Of a stretch of DNA of 64,000 nt, positions 20,975 through 32,692 are shown one piece after another. The notes beneath the pieces were generated by a model. The model had not been told where the DNA came from. It worked only from the letters and a program-made list of their open reading frames with translations, and made no database searches. How positions within the stretch are numbered: the stretch's first letter is position 1; the number at the start of each line of letters is the position of its first letter. The stretch covers positions 4,367,307 through 4,431,306 of the forward strand of contig NW_020312867.1 of the NCBI RefSeq assembly GCF_003265705.1, read 5' to 3'. The DNA is from Callorhinus ursinus (taxonomy: Eukaryota > Chordata > Mammalia > Carnivora > Otariidae). Both the position numbers and the translations under genes were made by a program.

Positions 20975-22010
20975 TTTTTTAATTGTGGTAAAATATATAA
21001 TCCATTTCACCATTTTAACTATTTTTAAGTGTACAGCCCTGTGGCATTAGGTACATTCATTGTGGTGCAACCATCACCACCATCCATCTCCAGAACTCTT
21101 TCATCTTTCCCAACTGAAACTCTGTACCCATTAAACAGTAACTCTCAATTTCTCCTTCCTGCTAGCCCATGGCATTTCTACTTTCTATTCTATTCTTTCA
21201 ATTCCACAGTATTCTACTTTCTGACTCTATGAATTTGACTATCTAGAAACCTCCTATAAGAGGAATCGTATATTTTTCCTTTTGTGACTGGTTTATTTCA
21301 CCTAGCAAAAGTCTTCAAGGTTCATTCATGTTGTAGCATGTGTCAAAATTTCCTTCCTTTTTAAGGCTGAATGATATTCCATTGTATGTTGTAAATATCA
21401 CATTTTGTTTATCACTCATCTGATAGACATTTGTGTTGCTTCTACCTTTTGGCTCTGGTGAATAATGCTGCTATGAACATGAGTGTACAACTGCTCAGGT
21501 CGTCCCTGCTTCTACTTTTTGGGGGGTAAAAATCCAGAAATGGAATTGCTGAATCAATGGTAATTCTATGTTTAACTTTTGAGGAACCTCCAAATTGTTT
21601 TCCACAGCTGCTGCATCATTTACATTCACACCAGCAAAGCATAAGTGTTCCAATTTCTCCATATCCTCACCAACACTTGGAATTTTCTGGTGTGTGTGTG
21701 TTTGCATGTGTTTTCTTTTATAATGGCTATCCTAATGGGTGTAAAATGGTCTCATTGTGGTTTTGATTTGCCTTACCCTAATGACTAGTGATATGGAACG
21801 TCTTTTCACGTGCTTATGGGCCATTTGTATGTCTTCTTTGGAGAAATGTCTATTCAAGTCCTTGGCCCATTTTTAAATAGGATTTTTGTTGATGTTGTTG
21901 AGTTTCTAGAATCTTTCAGAACTTTCTTACCCCTAGAAATTGTTGTGAGACTTGGAGGTTTGTGGATGATGTCATCTCAGTCTCTGCGCTGGCTTCTGGA
22001 ATGAACTTTG
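20975..22010 (-). mobile_element. Ancient L1 3' region, antisense
   Basis: GTGGTAAAATATATAATCCA, TGAATGATATTCCATTGTAT, GCTATGAACATGAGTGTACA, TTCTCCATATCCTCACCAAC and GGCCATTTGTATGTCTTCTT run in the order expected for reverse-complemented L1. Confidence 0.8.
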
Positions 22011-22549
22011 TCTAACTAGTTTCTCATTCAGTCTTTTGGATTAATTCATTAATCAAGTAACTGATTTTATCATTATCTAAAGAGTCATTCTGTGGCTATG
22101 TCAGATTTCTAGGCTAACATAAAAGAATATATGTGTATATGTTTATATGAAATTCAAGAATTGTCAAACTTGATCTAAGGTGCTAGAAGTCAAAATAGTG
22201 GTGCCTCTGGGAGAGCAAGTATTGACTGGGAGGGGACATATAGGAGGAGATAAAAGGGAACTTTCTGGGTTAATAGTTCTATAACTTGATCAGGGTGGTG
22301 GCAACACAAGAACACAGGTAAAAACTTATTACGCATATACTTAAGATGTTTGCATTTTGCTGTATGCAAATTATACCTCACTTTTTAAAAATTAAAAGAA
22401 AAAGCTTAAAAAAATTTTCCCCCCAGGACCTTGTAAGTCCTTTTGCTGTTAATTTCATAGGCTCAAGGACTTGAGATGCCTCCTTGTGGCCCTCTTTATT
22501 TTTCTTTGCCCTCTTGGGCCCATCACCTAGCACAGTGCCCAGGATTCAC

Positions 22550-23065
22550 AAACACAACAAATATTTATTGAGCACCTCCTCTGTGTCAGGCACTGTGCTA
22601 TATGCTGAGGAACCCGTGGTAAACAAGATGGATAATGTCTCCCTCCTTTTGGAGTCCACAGTCTAGTGGTGAAGACAAGGAATAAACAACCTGCTATGTC
22701 CTATTGAGGACAAGTAAGAGAACCTGTCTGGGGAATGGTCAGGGAAGGAATCCTTGAGGTAGTGATGTCTGAGCTGGGATCTGAAGGCTGATGAGTTATC
22801 TAAGTAGGGAGAGTATTTCAGGCAGCAGGATCAGCATGTTCAAGGGTGCTGAGAAGGGAGGAAGTACAAAGTGTGAAGAAGATCACTGTCATTACAGCCC
22901 AGAAAGAGAAGAAGAGGGCCCTAAGTTAAGTCTGGAGAGGTAGCAAGGGCAACAGTAAGACATCTATTTGAGCCTTATCTTAAGAGCAATATGGACCATC
23001 AGACACTTTTAAATAGGGGAGAGACCTGATAAAATTTCTGACTTAGAAACATTATTCTGACAGCA
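22550..23065 (-). repeat. L2 3' end, antisense
   Basis: AATATTTATTGAGCACCTCC, GTCAGGCACTGTGCTATATG, GAGTCCACAGTCTAGTGGTG, TGGTCAGGGAAGGAATCC and GTTCAAGGGTGCTGAGAAGG follow the reverse complement of L2. Confidence 0.8.
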
Positions 23066-23235
23066 GGGTGGAGAAAAGATTGAGGGGAGCCAGAGAGGAT
23101 GTGAAAAGGCCTTGGATCACTATTGCACCAGTCCAAGTACACCATGTATGCTCAATGGAATGAAAGGACTCCAGACTCCTTTTCTTAGATGAGACTAGTA
23201 TGCCTGACCAGTATGCAATCGGTTTAGAATACACC

Positions 23236-23705
23236 GGCTCATCTTCTATCTTCTGTAATGCTCATGACAAACTCTTTAACTCCCATTTTACAGATGAGGA
23301 AGCTGAGGTTCAGAGGCAAAGAAAGTCACATAACTATCAAGAGTGAAAGCCAGTTCTGAATCCGGGCCTGTATGACAGACATTAATTCCAGTGCTGGGGA
23401 GGCGTCTCTACATTTGGGGAGAGGGGAGGAGCCACATTCCCTTGCACCTACGGAGCTTGCTAGGATGATGGTGACGGGAGAAAGTGGAGAGGGACTTATA
23501 GGCAAATAATAATAAAGGCTACAGGTTATCTTTATCACCGTTAACGTTATTAGACACTATGTGTTAGGCACTGTGCCAAGTGCTTTCCATGTCTTCCCTC
23601 ATATCCTCTCTGCAAGCACCATTATCCCCATATTTCAGATATGTACACTGAGGCTTGGAGAGCTGACTTGCCCAAGGACACCCGGTCAGAGGGTTTCTAA
23701 TGATA
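23236..23705 (-). repeat. Two antisense MIR fragments upstream of the CpG island
   Basis: CCCATTTTACAGATGAGGAA at 23282 and ATTATCCCCATATTTCAGAT at 23622 with GACTTGCCCAAGGACAC. The second ends about 60 nt before the CpG-rich region. Confidence 0.75.
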
Positions 23706-23929
23706 TCACAGCTCCAGGAGACAGACAGTCTCCCAAACCCGCCCCTAAGCTCTGCACCCAAAAGAGCGGGCGCGCGCTCCGCCTCGCGCTATCGGGGACG
23801 TTTGGCCACGTGATCCGGGCCCGCCCCCGCCCGCCCCGCCCCCTCCCGCGCTCCCACCCTCTCTCCCTCCCTCCCCCTCCCTCCCCGGCCCGGTCCGGCC
23901 CATCCCCCTCCCCGCCGGCTCCCAGAGGC

Positions 23930-24081
23930 CCTGCCGGGTCGGGCTGCGGGCGGCCGGGCGCCGACGGCCGGACTGACGGACGCACGCGAGGGCGGACTGA
24001 CGGACACACGGAGGGCGACGGGTACGCACGGCCCGGGCCGCTGCTCCGAGGCCCGCCCGGGAGGGCTGGGGCCGCGCTCAG
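23930..24081 (+). other. NCOA6: NCOA6 exon 1 (5' UTR, start approximate)
   Basis: NCOA6 encodes a large nuclear coactivator (ASC-2/TRBP) that bridges nuclear receptors and KMT2C/D complexes. Its first exons are non-coding. Here the island ends a candidate exon with the strong donor CTCAG|GTGAGG at 24082. The transcription start cannot be fixed from sequence alone; 23930 is a guess within the island. The assignment rests on position: it lies downstream of GGT7 in the same direction, as in human, and precedes the exon at 62299. Confidence 0.65.
23969..24005 (+). repeat. Direct repeat CGGACTGACGGAC in NCOA6 exon 1
   Basis: Exact 13-bp copies at 23969-23981 and 23993-24005, 24 bp apart. Confidence 0.9.
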
Positions 24082-24619
24082 GTGAGGTGACGGCGACGCG
24101 GGCCCGTAAGGGGTGGGCCCGCCGGGCGTCTGGGGTCCCGGCCCTGCTGGCTCCGAGGGAAGGAGGCGCCGCCCGGGCCCGGCGCGGGAAAATGGCGCCG
24201 GCCGGCTGTGGAACACGGCTCCTGTGCGGGCCCGGCCCGGAGCCGCCCCGCCCGCCGCGCTCGTGTCCCCGTCGCCATGTTGGGGAGCGGGCCCCGGGCC
24301 TGCGGGCGGGGGTGCTGGAGGGAGCGGGGGCTGGCCGGGGTTGGGGAGGGTGCGAGACGCGGGGTCTGGGGCGCTGAGGGAGTGCAGGGCCGGCCGGGGT
24401 CTGCACAGGGTGGCGCTCCAGGCCCGAGGAACTGGCGGGAGCCGACCGTGGGGTCTTGGCCGGGGGTCGAGAAGGGACACTGAGTCCGAACGGAACTGGG
24501 GTCAGGGTCCGTGAGACTGGAGGCCGGGACTGGAGTTTGGTTAGGCTATTCGTGTTCAGGACCCAGAGGGCGTGGGGTCCGAGCTCAGGCTGTCAGAGCC
24601 GGGACAGTTCTTTGTGGAG

Positions 24620-27207
24620 GGCGGGGGTGGGGGGAGGCTGTTGATTAGAAATATTAGAAATGGGGGCCCTTTGGATGCAGGCGCCAGTATCAGATTGGGG
24701 CAGTTCTCGGAGTCGCGGGACCGAATTGCAAAGCCTTATAACTCCCGAGAGACTGAGGACATACGTTCTCCTAGCATATTCTACTCCCTATTGGGAAGAG
24801 CAACAGAAAATAGGAAGACTTTGATGAGAAGGAGGGGAAAAGGGGACTGAGGTTTGGGTGCAGCAGCTGGCCAGCAAATGGGGTGCATGGAGTGGAACTG
24901 GTTGGCAAGAAGAAAGAGCCTCCATCAACTTAGGGAGTTTGTGTGTGTCTTTAAAAGGAGGGACCGGGCTGTTTGTGGGCGGTGACCCAAGGTGTCTTCC
25001 CAGGAAGGGGACAGCCCACTGTTTTAAGAGCAGGGTCACCTGGGGAGGTCATCAGAAAGGCGTTTTTGAAGCCAGTAAGAATGGTGAAGAGGAATGAATT
25101 GTAAAAACTACAAGGATCTTCTTAGAGATCATGTAAAAATTTCAGATCATATAGTGATTTTAGCTGAGATATAGAAAGGTAAAGATGACTCCTCAAGATC
25201 TTACAAGTTCCTGGCCGAGGAGGTCCTCTGCCTCCTCATTCAGCACGCTCCCTTAGAGGAATTTGTTCGCTGTGGGAAAAGTGTTAAGATGAGCTCGGCA
25301 GCATATATCAAAGAACTGTTAATCTGTTTTGTTTTGGTAATTAGTTTGTCAGTAGAAAAACTGAAGGGATACAAAAAAAGTACAGGTGATCAGCTATTTG
25401 ATAATTTCCAGCCCACATCCATTTGTGCAAAGAAGTTATCTTCAGGACCCTTTGACTTCTAACTTTCTAGAGTTTTAAGAGATGCTCCTTCTGTTCTAGG
25501 TGTTTACTATACAGCAGAGGGACACAGAAAGCCAAAAAAGATAACAATGAACAATGGCACACACCCAGGATCTCTGTCATGATCAAACTTCAATTAAAGC
25601 TTGATCAAGATAGAGAAAAGTTCAAAGTTCATACGGGTATGGAAGAATTCTGAGGGAAACTATGCAAATTAGTCATGAAATAGTAGTTCTAGGACTCCCA
25701 TAAAATCAACAAGGACTTTCAACAAAAAGGTTATGAAGATGTCCATAGCAAGTAAGATTTTCAATATATATTCAATGTGTATATACCATACATATATACA
25801 GCATCAAGATTCATTTGTTCTGGGTCTTTCTAATGCAAGAAGGCCTGACTTTGTGCATTGGGACCCTCTGGCATCTAGTGAAGCTGCTCAGAATAATAGT
25901 AACCCCTCTCAGAATAATATTTTTAATTGACTAAAAAAAAAAGACTTTATTATAGAGAAAAGCATTATATTAAAATACCAAAATACACAAATTATAAAAT
26001 AGTAATATGGATATAATTTATCAGTACATTAAGAAATCAGATCTAGTGATGGGTCTGATAATTACAATTTTAAACACATGATGAACATAAATAATACTTT
26101 AAGATATTAGCAAAAACTGTAATGAACATAATACTTTAAGATATCAGCAATACCTGTAATATGACGTACAGATGTCTGTGATAACTGTGACAGAGTCACA
26201 GATACCTCTGATACTAGAGTGGTTTGTTGCCTATATTTCATATTTGAAGAAAATGGTAACTTTAAGTTAGAGGTTAGTGAAAATAAAGAAGTAGTTTTGG
26301 TTTTTTTCTTATCCAAGTTCACAGACCCCTCTGAATTCTGTCTGTGGATTCCCATCTATGAACCCCAGGTTAAGAAACCCTGCTCCTACCACCAAGCATG
26401 TCTTGCATTCAACAGACATTTACTATGCACTAAGGTATGTCTTTTTAGATACTCAATCTCATGAGAGAAATGAACATAAAAACAATGATAGTTCAGAATG
26501 AATACCAAAGCGGTATCAAAGGTTGTAAAAACAACAGAGGTGGGCACGACTCAGCTCTAGGAGTCAGGGAAGGTTTTGTGAAGGGGTGATGATTTGAGAT
26601 GTGTCCTGAAAGGTGGAGGAGTTTGCCAGATGGAGAGTTGGACAAAAAGCTTTCCAGGTAAAGGCATGCACTTTCAGGAAATATGGTTGAATGTGGTGGG
26701 AGCATAATATGTGTGTAGAAAAAGTGGTCAGAGATGAGATGGAACTGTTGTTTGGAACCTGGCTGTAGAGGACTTTGCTAAGGAGTTTGGACTGAATCTT
26801 TAGCTAATAGGGAGGCATTCATGGTTTCCAAGGAGGAAGTGTGTATGATTTGGTTTAATTTTTAGGAAATAAATGGATGTTCTTTGAATGGGGGTGGACT
26901 AGAGAGCAGAGCCTAATCATGACAGAGGCTGTGAGCTTTGAACAAAGTTAGAATTTTCAGGTATTGATAATTGGCATTGCACGTGGTAAGAGAAAAGGAA
27001 TATTTTAGATTTTTGGTTTGGGATGGTGGCTGTCAAAGAGGTTATAAAAAGGGTGAAAGGAAAATGAAGCAATAATTGTCACAAATTAGGAAGAAGTTTT
27101 TTGGGGTAGAGTAATAGACTTGGAAACCATTGCAGAGCTGTCAAGTGTGGTGTATTTTTCACTTAAGGAAATCAGTGGTCAGTGTCAGCAGACATAAAAG
27201 CAGGGAA
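24620..27207. other. Largely unique intron sequence after the CpG island
   Basis: No SINE. Contains a diverged stretch at about 26160-26390 (CCATCTATGAACCCCAGGTT) and an antisense L2-like piece at about 26390-26830 (TTTACTATGCACTAAG, GGAGTTTGGACTGAATCTTT). Nothing else recognised. Confidence 0.7.
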
Positions 27208-27426
27208 AGGGGTGCCTAGTTGGCTCAGTTGATTAAGCATCTGACTTCGGCTCAGGTCATGATCACAGGGTCCTGGGATCATACCCCATGTTGGGCTCCC
27301 TGCTCAGTGAGGAGTATGCTTCTCCCTCTCCCCCTGCTTGTACTCTCTCTCTCTCGCTCGCTCACTCTCTCTCAAATAAATAAATTCTTAAAAAAAATTT
27401 TCAAATTTTAAAAAAATAAAAAAATG
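27208..27426 (+). mobile_element. Carnivore SINE, sense
   Basis: GGTGCCTAGTTGGCTCAG head and long A-rich tail; perfect AAAAGCAGGGAA at 27196-27207 and 27427-27438. Confidence 0.94.
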
Positions 27427-27464
27427 AAAAGCAGGGAATGTAGGAAAATCACAACTTCTATGTC

Positions 27465-27680
27465 AGAGGTCAGCAAACTATGGGCCATGTCACATTTGGC
27501 CCACCACGTATTCAGGTAAAATTTTATTGCAACACAGGCACAGTTACTCATTTACGTATTGTCTTTAGCTGATTTCACACTACCAATGGCAGAGTTGAGT
27601 AGTTTTACAGAGAAGATACATAGTTCACTATATATTTACTGTCTGGCCCTTTACTAAAGATGCTTGCCAATCTGATCAGT
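27465..27680 (+). mobile_element. hAT-type non-autonomous DNA transposon fossil
   Basis: Starts GTCAGCAAACTATGGGCCAT and ends ACTGTCTGGCCCTTTACTAA ... TGCTTGCCAATCTG, the diverged inverted ends of a mammalian MER-type hAT element. Internal TTGCAACACAGGCACAGTTA also fits. Exact subfamily not named. Confidence 0.7.
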
Positions 27681-27929
27681 GTCTGAGGATTGGATGTTCA
27701 ACTTCTGGTTTGCCATCTAGTTCCTATAAAATGGAGAATAACCAACTTGGATTTGTCCTCCTGGCTGGGTCCTCCATGCTCTGTGTATCTGCAGTATGAC
27801 GTAGAGCCCTGAATATTTATATTGGTCTGCAATGCCTAGGTCTGTTCTGGGATCTGCTGTGTGGCAATTATGGTAGTGACAGGTTTTCACAGTTTAGACC
27901 ATGCTGGGGCTTATTTTGCCATTTTTCCT

Positions 27930-28300
27930 ACTGGGTTGTCTTTTTCAAAAGATTTCCTTATATTTTCTGATTAGTAATCCTTTGTTGGTTATGTGTATTA
28001 TAATTTCCCAGGTTGTTGTTAATCTTTTAAATCTTTTTTTCTCTTGTTAAAAGAACTTGGGAATTTTAACAAAGTCAAATCTATCAATCTTTTCCTCCCC
28101 CAAGATTTTGCAATTATTCTTTATATTATCTTCTTGAATCTCTACTGTTTTGCCTTTGATGTTTAGATCTCTGATCTATCTGGAGTTGACTCTTAATGTG
28201 TGATGTGAGATAGGGTCCAGTTTCATTTTTTTCATATGTAAAACCAATTATCCCAGCACCACTTATTGAATGGCACTTTGTTTTCAAATTGTGTGCTCTT
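27930..28300 (-). mobile_element. Ancient L1 fragment, antisense
   Basis: GATTAGTAATCCTTTGTTGG, TCTGATCTATCTGGAGTTGA and TTATCCCAGCACCACTTATT are reverse-complement L1 ORF2/3' sequence. Confidence 0.8.
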
Positions 28301-28441
28301 TTGGTGGAGTCTGACTAAGGTCCTAATTCTAGCTCTACTGCTTGCTAATTGTGTGACCTTGGACAAGTTGTGTAACCTCTTTGTGCCTCAATTTCCTCAG
28401 CTTTTATTTTGTATATGTATGAATGAATATATGTATTAGTA

Positions 28442-28547
28442 TGTATGTATGTAGCTAGATAGCCAGCCAGCCCAGCGTGGGACTTGAACTCACCACTGCA
28501 AGATCAAGAGTTGTATGCTCTACCTACTGAGCCAGCCAGATGTCCCA
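28442..28547 (-). mobile_element. Old tRNA-Lys SINE, antisense
   Basis: GTGGGACTTGAACTCACCAC, AGATCAAGAGTTGTATGCTC, TACTGAGCCAGCCAGATGTC. Preceded by an imperfect ATGTATGT tract. Confidence 0.85.
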
Positions 28548-28578
28548 AGTTTCCTTAGTTTTTTAAAATAAGGATAGG

Positions 28579-28778
28579 AGCGCCTGGGTGGCTCAGTCGT
28601 TAAGCCTCTGCCTTAGACTCAGGTCATGATCCCAGGGTCCTGGGATGGAGCCCGCATCGGGCTCCCTGCTCTGCGGGAAGCCTTCTTCTCCCTCCCCCAC
28701 TCTCCCTGCTTGTGTTCCCTCTCTTGCTGTGTCTCTCTCTGTCAAATAAATAAATAAAATCCTTGGAAAAAAAAATAA
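28579..28778 (+). mobile_element. Carnivore SINE, sense
   Basis: GAGCGCCTGGGTGGCTCAGT head, GTCAAATAAATAAATAAAAT tail; flanks AAAATAAGGATA / AAAATGGGGATA. Confidence 0.92.
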
Positions 28779-28905
28779 AATGGGGATAATAGTATTTTAT
28801 CTCGGAGGGTTGTGAGGATTAAGTGATTTAATTCATGTAACGTGTGGAACAGTGTGGCACCTAGGAAATGCTCAATAATGTTAGCTTATATTTAGCACTG
28901 TTGTT

Positions 28906-30834
28906 CATTTCTGATTTCCAGCACCTGGCACAGAGTAGGAGCTCAATGTACTCAATACAATTGTTTAATTTGGATTTCAGGTCAAAACAGAATGGGTGAG
29001 AGGTAGGCTGAGTGTTACAGGAGATGCGTCCATTTGCTACAGTTTTAGCTGCTGCTTCAGACTTTCCACTGGGATGGAACTCCTCTCACCCCATCACTTC
29101 TTTTGCAGAGAACTTTTGTAACAGAGGATGCAAACCAGCAGTCTGTGGTTGGATTTGACTTGCAGACATGTTTTGTTTGGCTCAAATATACACAGATTTT
29201 TTACTTACCTTGAGAAATTTGGAAGATCTATCAACACCAAACTCATATTCTCTCATAGCAACAGAGTAAAAGCTAAAGCTTTTAGGTATGATGGGTGTTT
29301 GTTTCCTAATGCTCTGCGGTCCTCATTACTCTCTTGTTTTGCTCATTTACTTTTATTACTCTATAGGCATTTGATTTTCTGGTTCTTACTTCACTGAGGT
29401 TTTAAATATCTCTTCTAAAGCAATAAATGATATGTTGGGATAAGGGTCAGGATGGTCAGAAATTGACAGATGAGTTTGTGGGCAGGTAAAAACCAAAGTC
29501 TGTTTCTAAGGATGCATCATTCTTGAGCATAATGAATAAAATGATAATTGAAATTAAAAGATAAGATGAAATTCATCTCAAATCACTGAATATTTAGGCA
29601 TCTACTATGTGCTGGGTACATTAGAAATTACCACATTGGTGGTAGAAAAGAAAACTAGCTGGCCAGCTTTATGAAACATTACAGAAGAGATCTTTTTAAT
29701 TGTGATGTGGAGCTGTTTTCCAGGAGAGTGGTTGGATGAGAGAAAGGAAAAACAGGAATTAATTCATTTGCCAAACATTTATTGAGCCCTACCATGTGTA
29801 TTAGGCTAGAACTCTGCAGGATACAAAGATGATTCTAGTCAGAGTTTTAAGTGTCAGGAGGGGTATAGGTAATGTGTTATGGAGCTGTCAAGAATGGTGT
29901 AGAGATGTGTATTTAGGAGATAGTAAAGAGTCCAGTTTGGCTGGAGAACAGGATTGTTATAGGGCCGTGGTTGGAGGTCAGGCTGGAAATAGAGATTGAA
30001 CAATAACAATAATAATAGTAGTAGCTCACATTTTTTGCATGTGTACTCCTTGCCAGATAACTTTCCAAGCATTTAATAAGTAATATTTCTTTTAATCCTC
30101 ACAACAACCTTGTGAGATAGGGCACTAATTTTTATACCTTTTTACAGATAAACTGAGGAAAAGAGCTAACAGTTGTTGGGGAAAGAATTTGAGTCCAGGC
30201 AGTCTAATTCCAAGGCCTGTGTTAGTCTCTGTATACTATACAAGTGAATCAGGGAAGGCTTTGAATCCTTTTCAGTTCCAGGCTGGGAAATTTGGACTTG
30301 ATTGACTAATGGGGAGGCCTCAACAGTTTTTAGCCATGTGGTGACATAATGAAATCTGTACCTTAGGAAGGTAAGCCTGCTAGTGAATGTAGGAACAGTA
30401 TGAGGAGAAAGGAGAAATATGGAGCTAGTTTACTCTTTTCCTCCTCACTATATTCAGTGCTCCTTCAGAGCTGACCCTGTGTCTGTTTGTCCCTCCTGTC
30501 CTTCAGCTCCACTGTCTGTTGTGTTGTCTGGCACATTTATTTTTTAAAAATGTAATCTTTTTCTATGTCACTTTATTCTAAAAAGGGCTTGAAGTGGCTG
30601 CCTAGGAGCTCAGTAATCATTTGCTGAGTTAATTAATAAACGCCTAGAGGTATAGGTAGAAAGTGTACATAAAGGGAGTACTATGGCTTTGTTGGAGGGA
30701 GTAAGGTAGCCCTAGAATTTGGTGATAAGCTCTATCTTATGTATAAACCCTATAAAGCAAAAGCCTGGAACCACATCTTCTTAAACTTGTGAAGAATTGT
30801 ATTGGGTCAGATAGAATATTAATTAACTATGTCA
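28906..30834. other. Intron segment with L2 and MIR pieces
   Basis: Antisense L2-like pieces near 29580-29640 and 29750-29980, antisense MIR at about 30000-30235 (TAATCCTCACAACAACCTTG), L2-like near 30240-30400. The rest is unassigned. Confidence 0.65.
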
Positions 30835-31207
30835 GTTAAAAAGCTAAACTCAGAAACAGAAAATGGTGGTTGCCAGGGCCTCTGGGTAGGGGAAATGAAG
30901 ATATGTTGGTCAAAGCATATAAACTTCCAGTTGTAAGATGAATAAGTTCTGGGGATCTAGAGTACAGCATGGTGACAGTAGTTAACAATAATGTATTATA
31001 TACTTGAAATTGCCGAAAGAGTAGATTAGATCTTAAATGTTCTTACCACACACCAAAAAAAAAAAAAAAAAAAAAAGTAATTGTGTGCGGTGGTAGATGT
31101 GTTAACTAAATTTATTGTAATTTTACGGTATATATGTGTTTCCATCTCATTATACACTTTAATACAATGCTGTATGTCGATTATATCTCAGTAAAGCCAG
31201 GGAAAAA
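30835..31207 (+). mobile_element. L1 3' UTR fragment, sense
   Basis: AGAAACAGAAAATGGTGGTT, GTACAGCATGGTGACAGTAG, TATACTTGAAATTGC and the terminal CTGTATGTCGATTATATCTC with GTAAAGCC before an A-run. An internal poly-A run lies at 31053-31075. Confidence 0.8.
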
Positions 31208-31905
31208 ATCTTTGTTGTTAATATTAATGATCACTAAATTCAGAGGACATTCATACTTTAAGTAGATATTTAGGTTTGTATTTAACATTAACCAGCTACG
31301 ACCACCACCCCTGCCCCCTCCCAACCCAATGCACACAGAGAGGCAACAAAAGCTCCCATTAACTGGCACCTTTACCAATATTGAACCTATTGAATATTAG
31401 TTCTATAGTACCATTATGTATATTATCTAAAGACCAGACAACAGCAGTTTCTCACAAGAAGAAATAGTTAAAAATTTGTGAATCAGATTCCTGTTTTGGA
31501 TTTTACAGAGGGAAATTGTTCATTAGGTTAAGTCCCTTGTAATTTTAAATATTAGATGAAAGTTAAGACTGTGTCCCTTCTATAAAATACAGACTTAAAA
31601 AGTTCAAACACTTGGAAAAATCAAAGACATTGTGGTTAACCACCAAATGCTAGTATAGGTGAGAAGAGTTTAGGTAAACCAGCATCTGACTAGACTTAAT
31701 AAGAGACCGATCAATAGACCAAATCCAAATAATGGATTTGTTAAATATTCTTTCCCATTGTGGGTATTAACAGCAGTGTATGCATATACATGTATGCACA
31801 TATCAGTGTGAAATATATTGATAAAACTGGTATAAGTCTGAATCTAGGAATGCTTCCTAAAAAGAATGAGCCTTCAGTTGAGTTCTTTTAGATTGTTTTC
31901 AACTC
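31208..31905. other. Unassigned intron sequence
   Basis: AT-rich with no gene or recognisable repeat. Confidence 0.6.
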
Positions 31906-32094
31906 GGGCGCCTGGGTGGCTCAGTTGGTTAAGCAACTGCCTTCGGCTCAGGTCATGATCCTGGAGTCCCAGGATCGAGTCCCGCATCGGGCTCCCTGCT
32001 CAGCGGGGAGTCTGCTTCTCCCTCTGACTCTCCCCCCTCTCATGTGCTCTCTCTCTCTCATATAAATAACTAAATAAAATCTTTAAAAAAAAAA
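31906..32094 (+). mobile_element. Carnivore SINE, sense
   Basis: GGCGCCTGGGTGGCTCAGTT head; duplication AGATTGTTTTCAACTC (31890-31905) / AGATTGTGTTCAACTC (32095-32110), 15 of 16 identical. Confidence 0.95.
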
Positions 32095-32404
32095 AGATTG
32101 TGTTCAACTCTTCAGTATATGTGGAGATGACTCATTCATAAGCATTGCAATCAGAATAATGAAGTATGGAGGAAAATATTGTGATAGTATATATTGACTG
32201 CCTACCAGTGTTGAGAGGTATATCCAGTTGGTGAGTAATTAGTTTCTGCTGTCAAGGAAACTAATTCATCTGGGAAAGCGATATGAACATAAATAAAAAG
32301 GGGGGAAGCGTAAATGTTTTAAATGAAACTGTAAATGTTATGGAAATTCAAGAGAGAGAGCACTACTACCGGAGGATCAGGGAAGTCTTCGTGGAAATGG
32401 TGGT

Positions 32405-32595
32405 ATATTTCCTAGGGCTGCTGTAACAAACTGCCACAAGCTGGGTGATTAAAACAACAAAAATTTATTCTCTTACAGTTCTTGACACTAGAACCTGAAT
32501 TCAAGGTGTCAGCAGGGCCATGTTCTCTTTGAGACAGGGTAGAACCTTTCCTTGCCTCTCCCTGGCTTCCATCAGTTCTTGGTGTTTCTTTTCTT
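32405..32595 (-). mobile_element. MaLR-type LTR 3' part, antisense
   Basis: CTAGGGCTGCTGTAACAAAC, GGTGATTAAAACAACAAAAA, TTATTCTCTTACAGTTCTTG match the reverse complement of an old MaLR LTR end. Short, with no coding sequence. Confidence 0.6.
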
Positions 32596-32597
32596 TT

Positions 32598-32692
32598 TTT
32601 CAAGATTTTCATTTATTTATTTGAGAGAGAGAGGGAGAGAAAGAGCAGGAGGAGGGGCAGAGGGACAAGCAGACTCCCTGCTGAGCGGGGAC
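32598..32692 (-). mobile_element. SINE, antisense, head missing
   Basis: AAGATTTTCATTTATTTATT through CAGACTCCCTGCTGAGCGGG, then stops; the tRNA-related third is absent, so it is a 5'-truncated insertion or deleted copy. Confidence 0.85.

Larger units (their letters stand above)
15376..23760. other. GGT7-NCOA6 intergenic region
   Basis: No coding gene seen. Filled with sense L1 fragments (15.7-18.2 kb), an antisense L1 fragment (20.97-22.0 kb), eight SINE units, an antisense L2 (about 22.55-23.06 kb) and MIR pieces (19920-20040, 20365-20545, 23236-23375, 23540-23705). Confidence 0.8.
23760..24620 (+). promoter_or_regulatory. NCOA6: CpG-island promoter, assigned to NCOA6
   Basis: An abrupt switch from AT-rich flank to very GC- and CpG-rich DNA. 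GC boxes (CCCGCCCCCGCCCGCCCCGC at 23819-23842), an E-box CACGTG at 23807-23812, an E2F-like GCGGGAAA at 24184-24191 and YY1-like AAAATGGCG (24189-24197) and GCCATGTT (24274-24281) are visible. No TATA box. Direction is inferred from the donor at 24082 and from conserved gene order. Confidence 0.85.
28310..28905 (+). repeat. Sense MIR split by two SINEs
   Basis: MIR left part 28310-28400 (TTGTGTGACCTTGGACAAGT), right part about 28779-28905 (GGATAATAGTATTTTATCTC, GGTTGTGAGGATTAAGTG), separated by SINEs of opposite orientation. Confidence 0.8.

Noticed and set aside
23686..24514. Long Pro/Arg/Gly-rich open frames across the CpG island (up to 264 aa, minus strand)
   Set aside because: GC-rich DNA lacks stop codons by composition. 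No splice-supported start, no domain, and overlapping frames are equally open.
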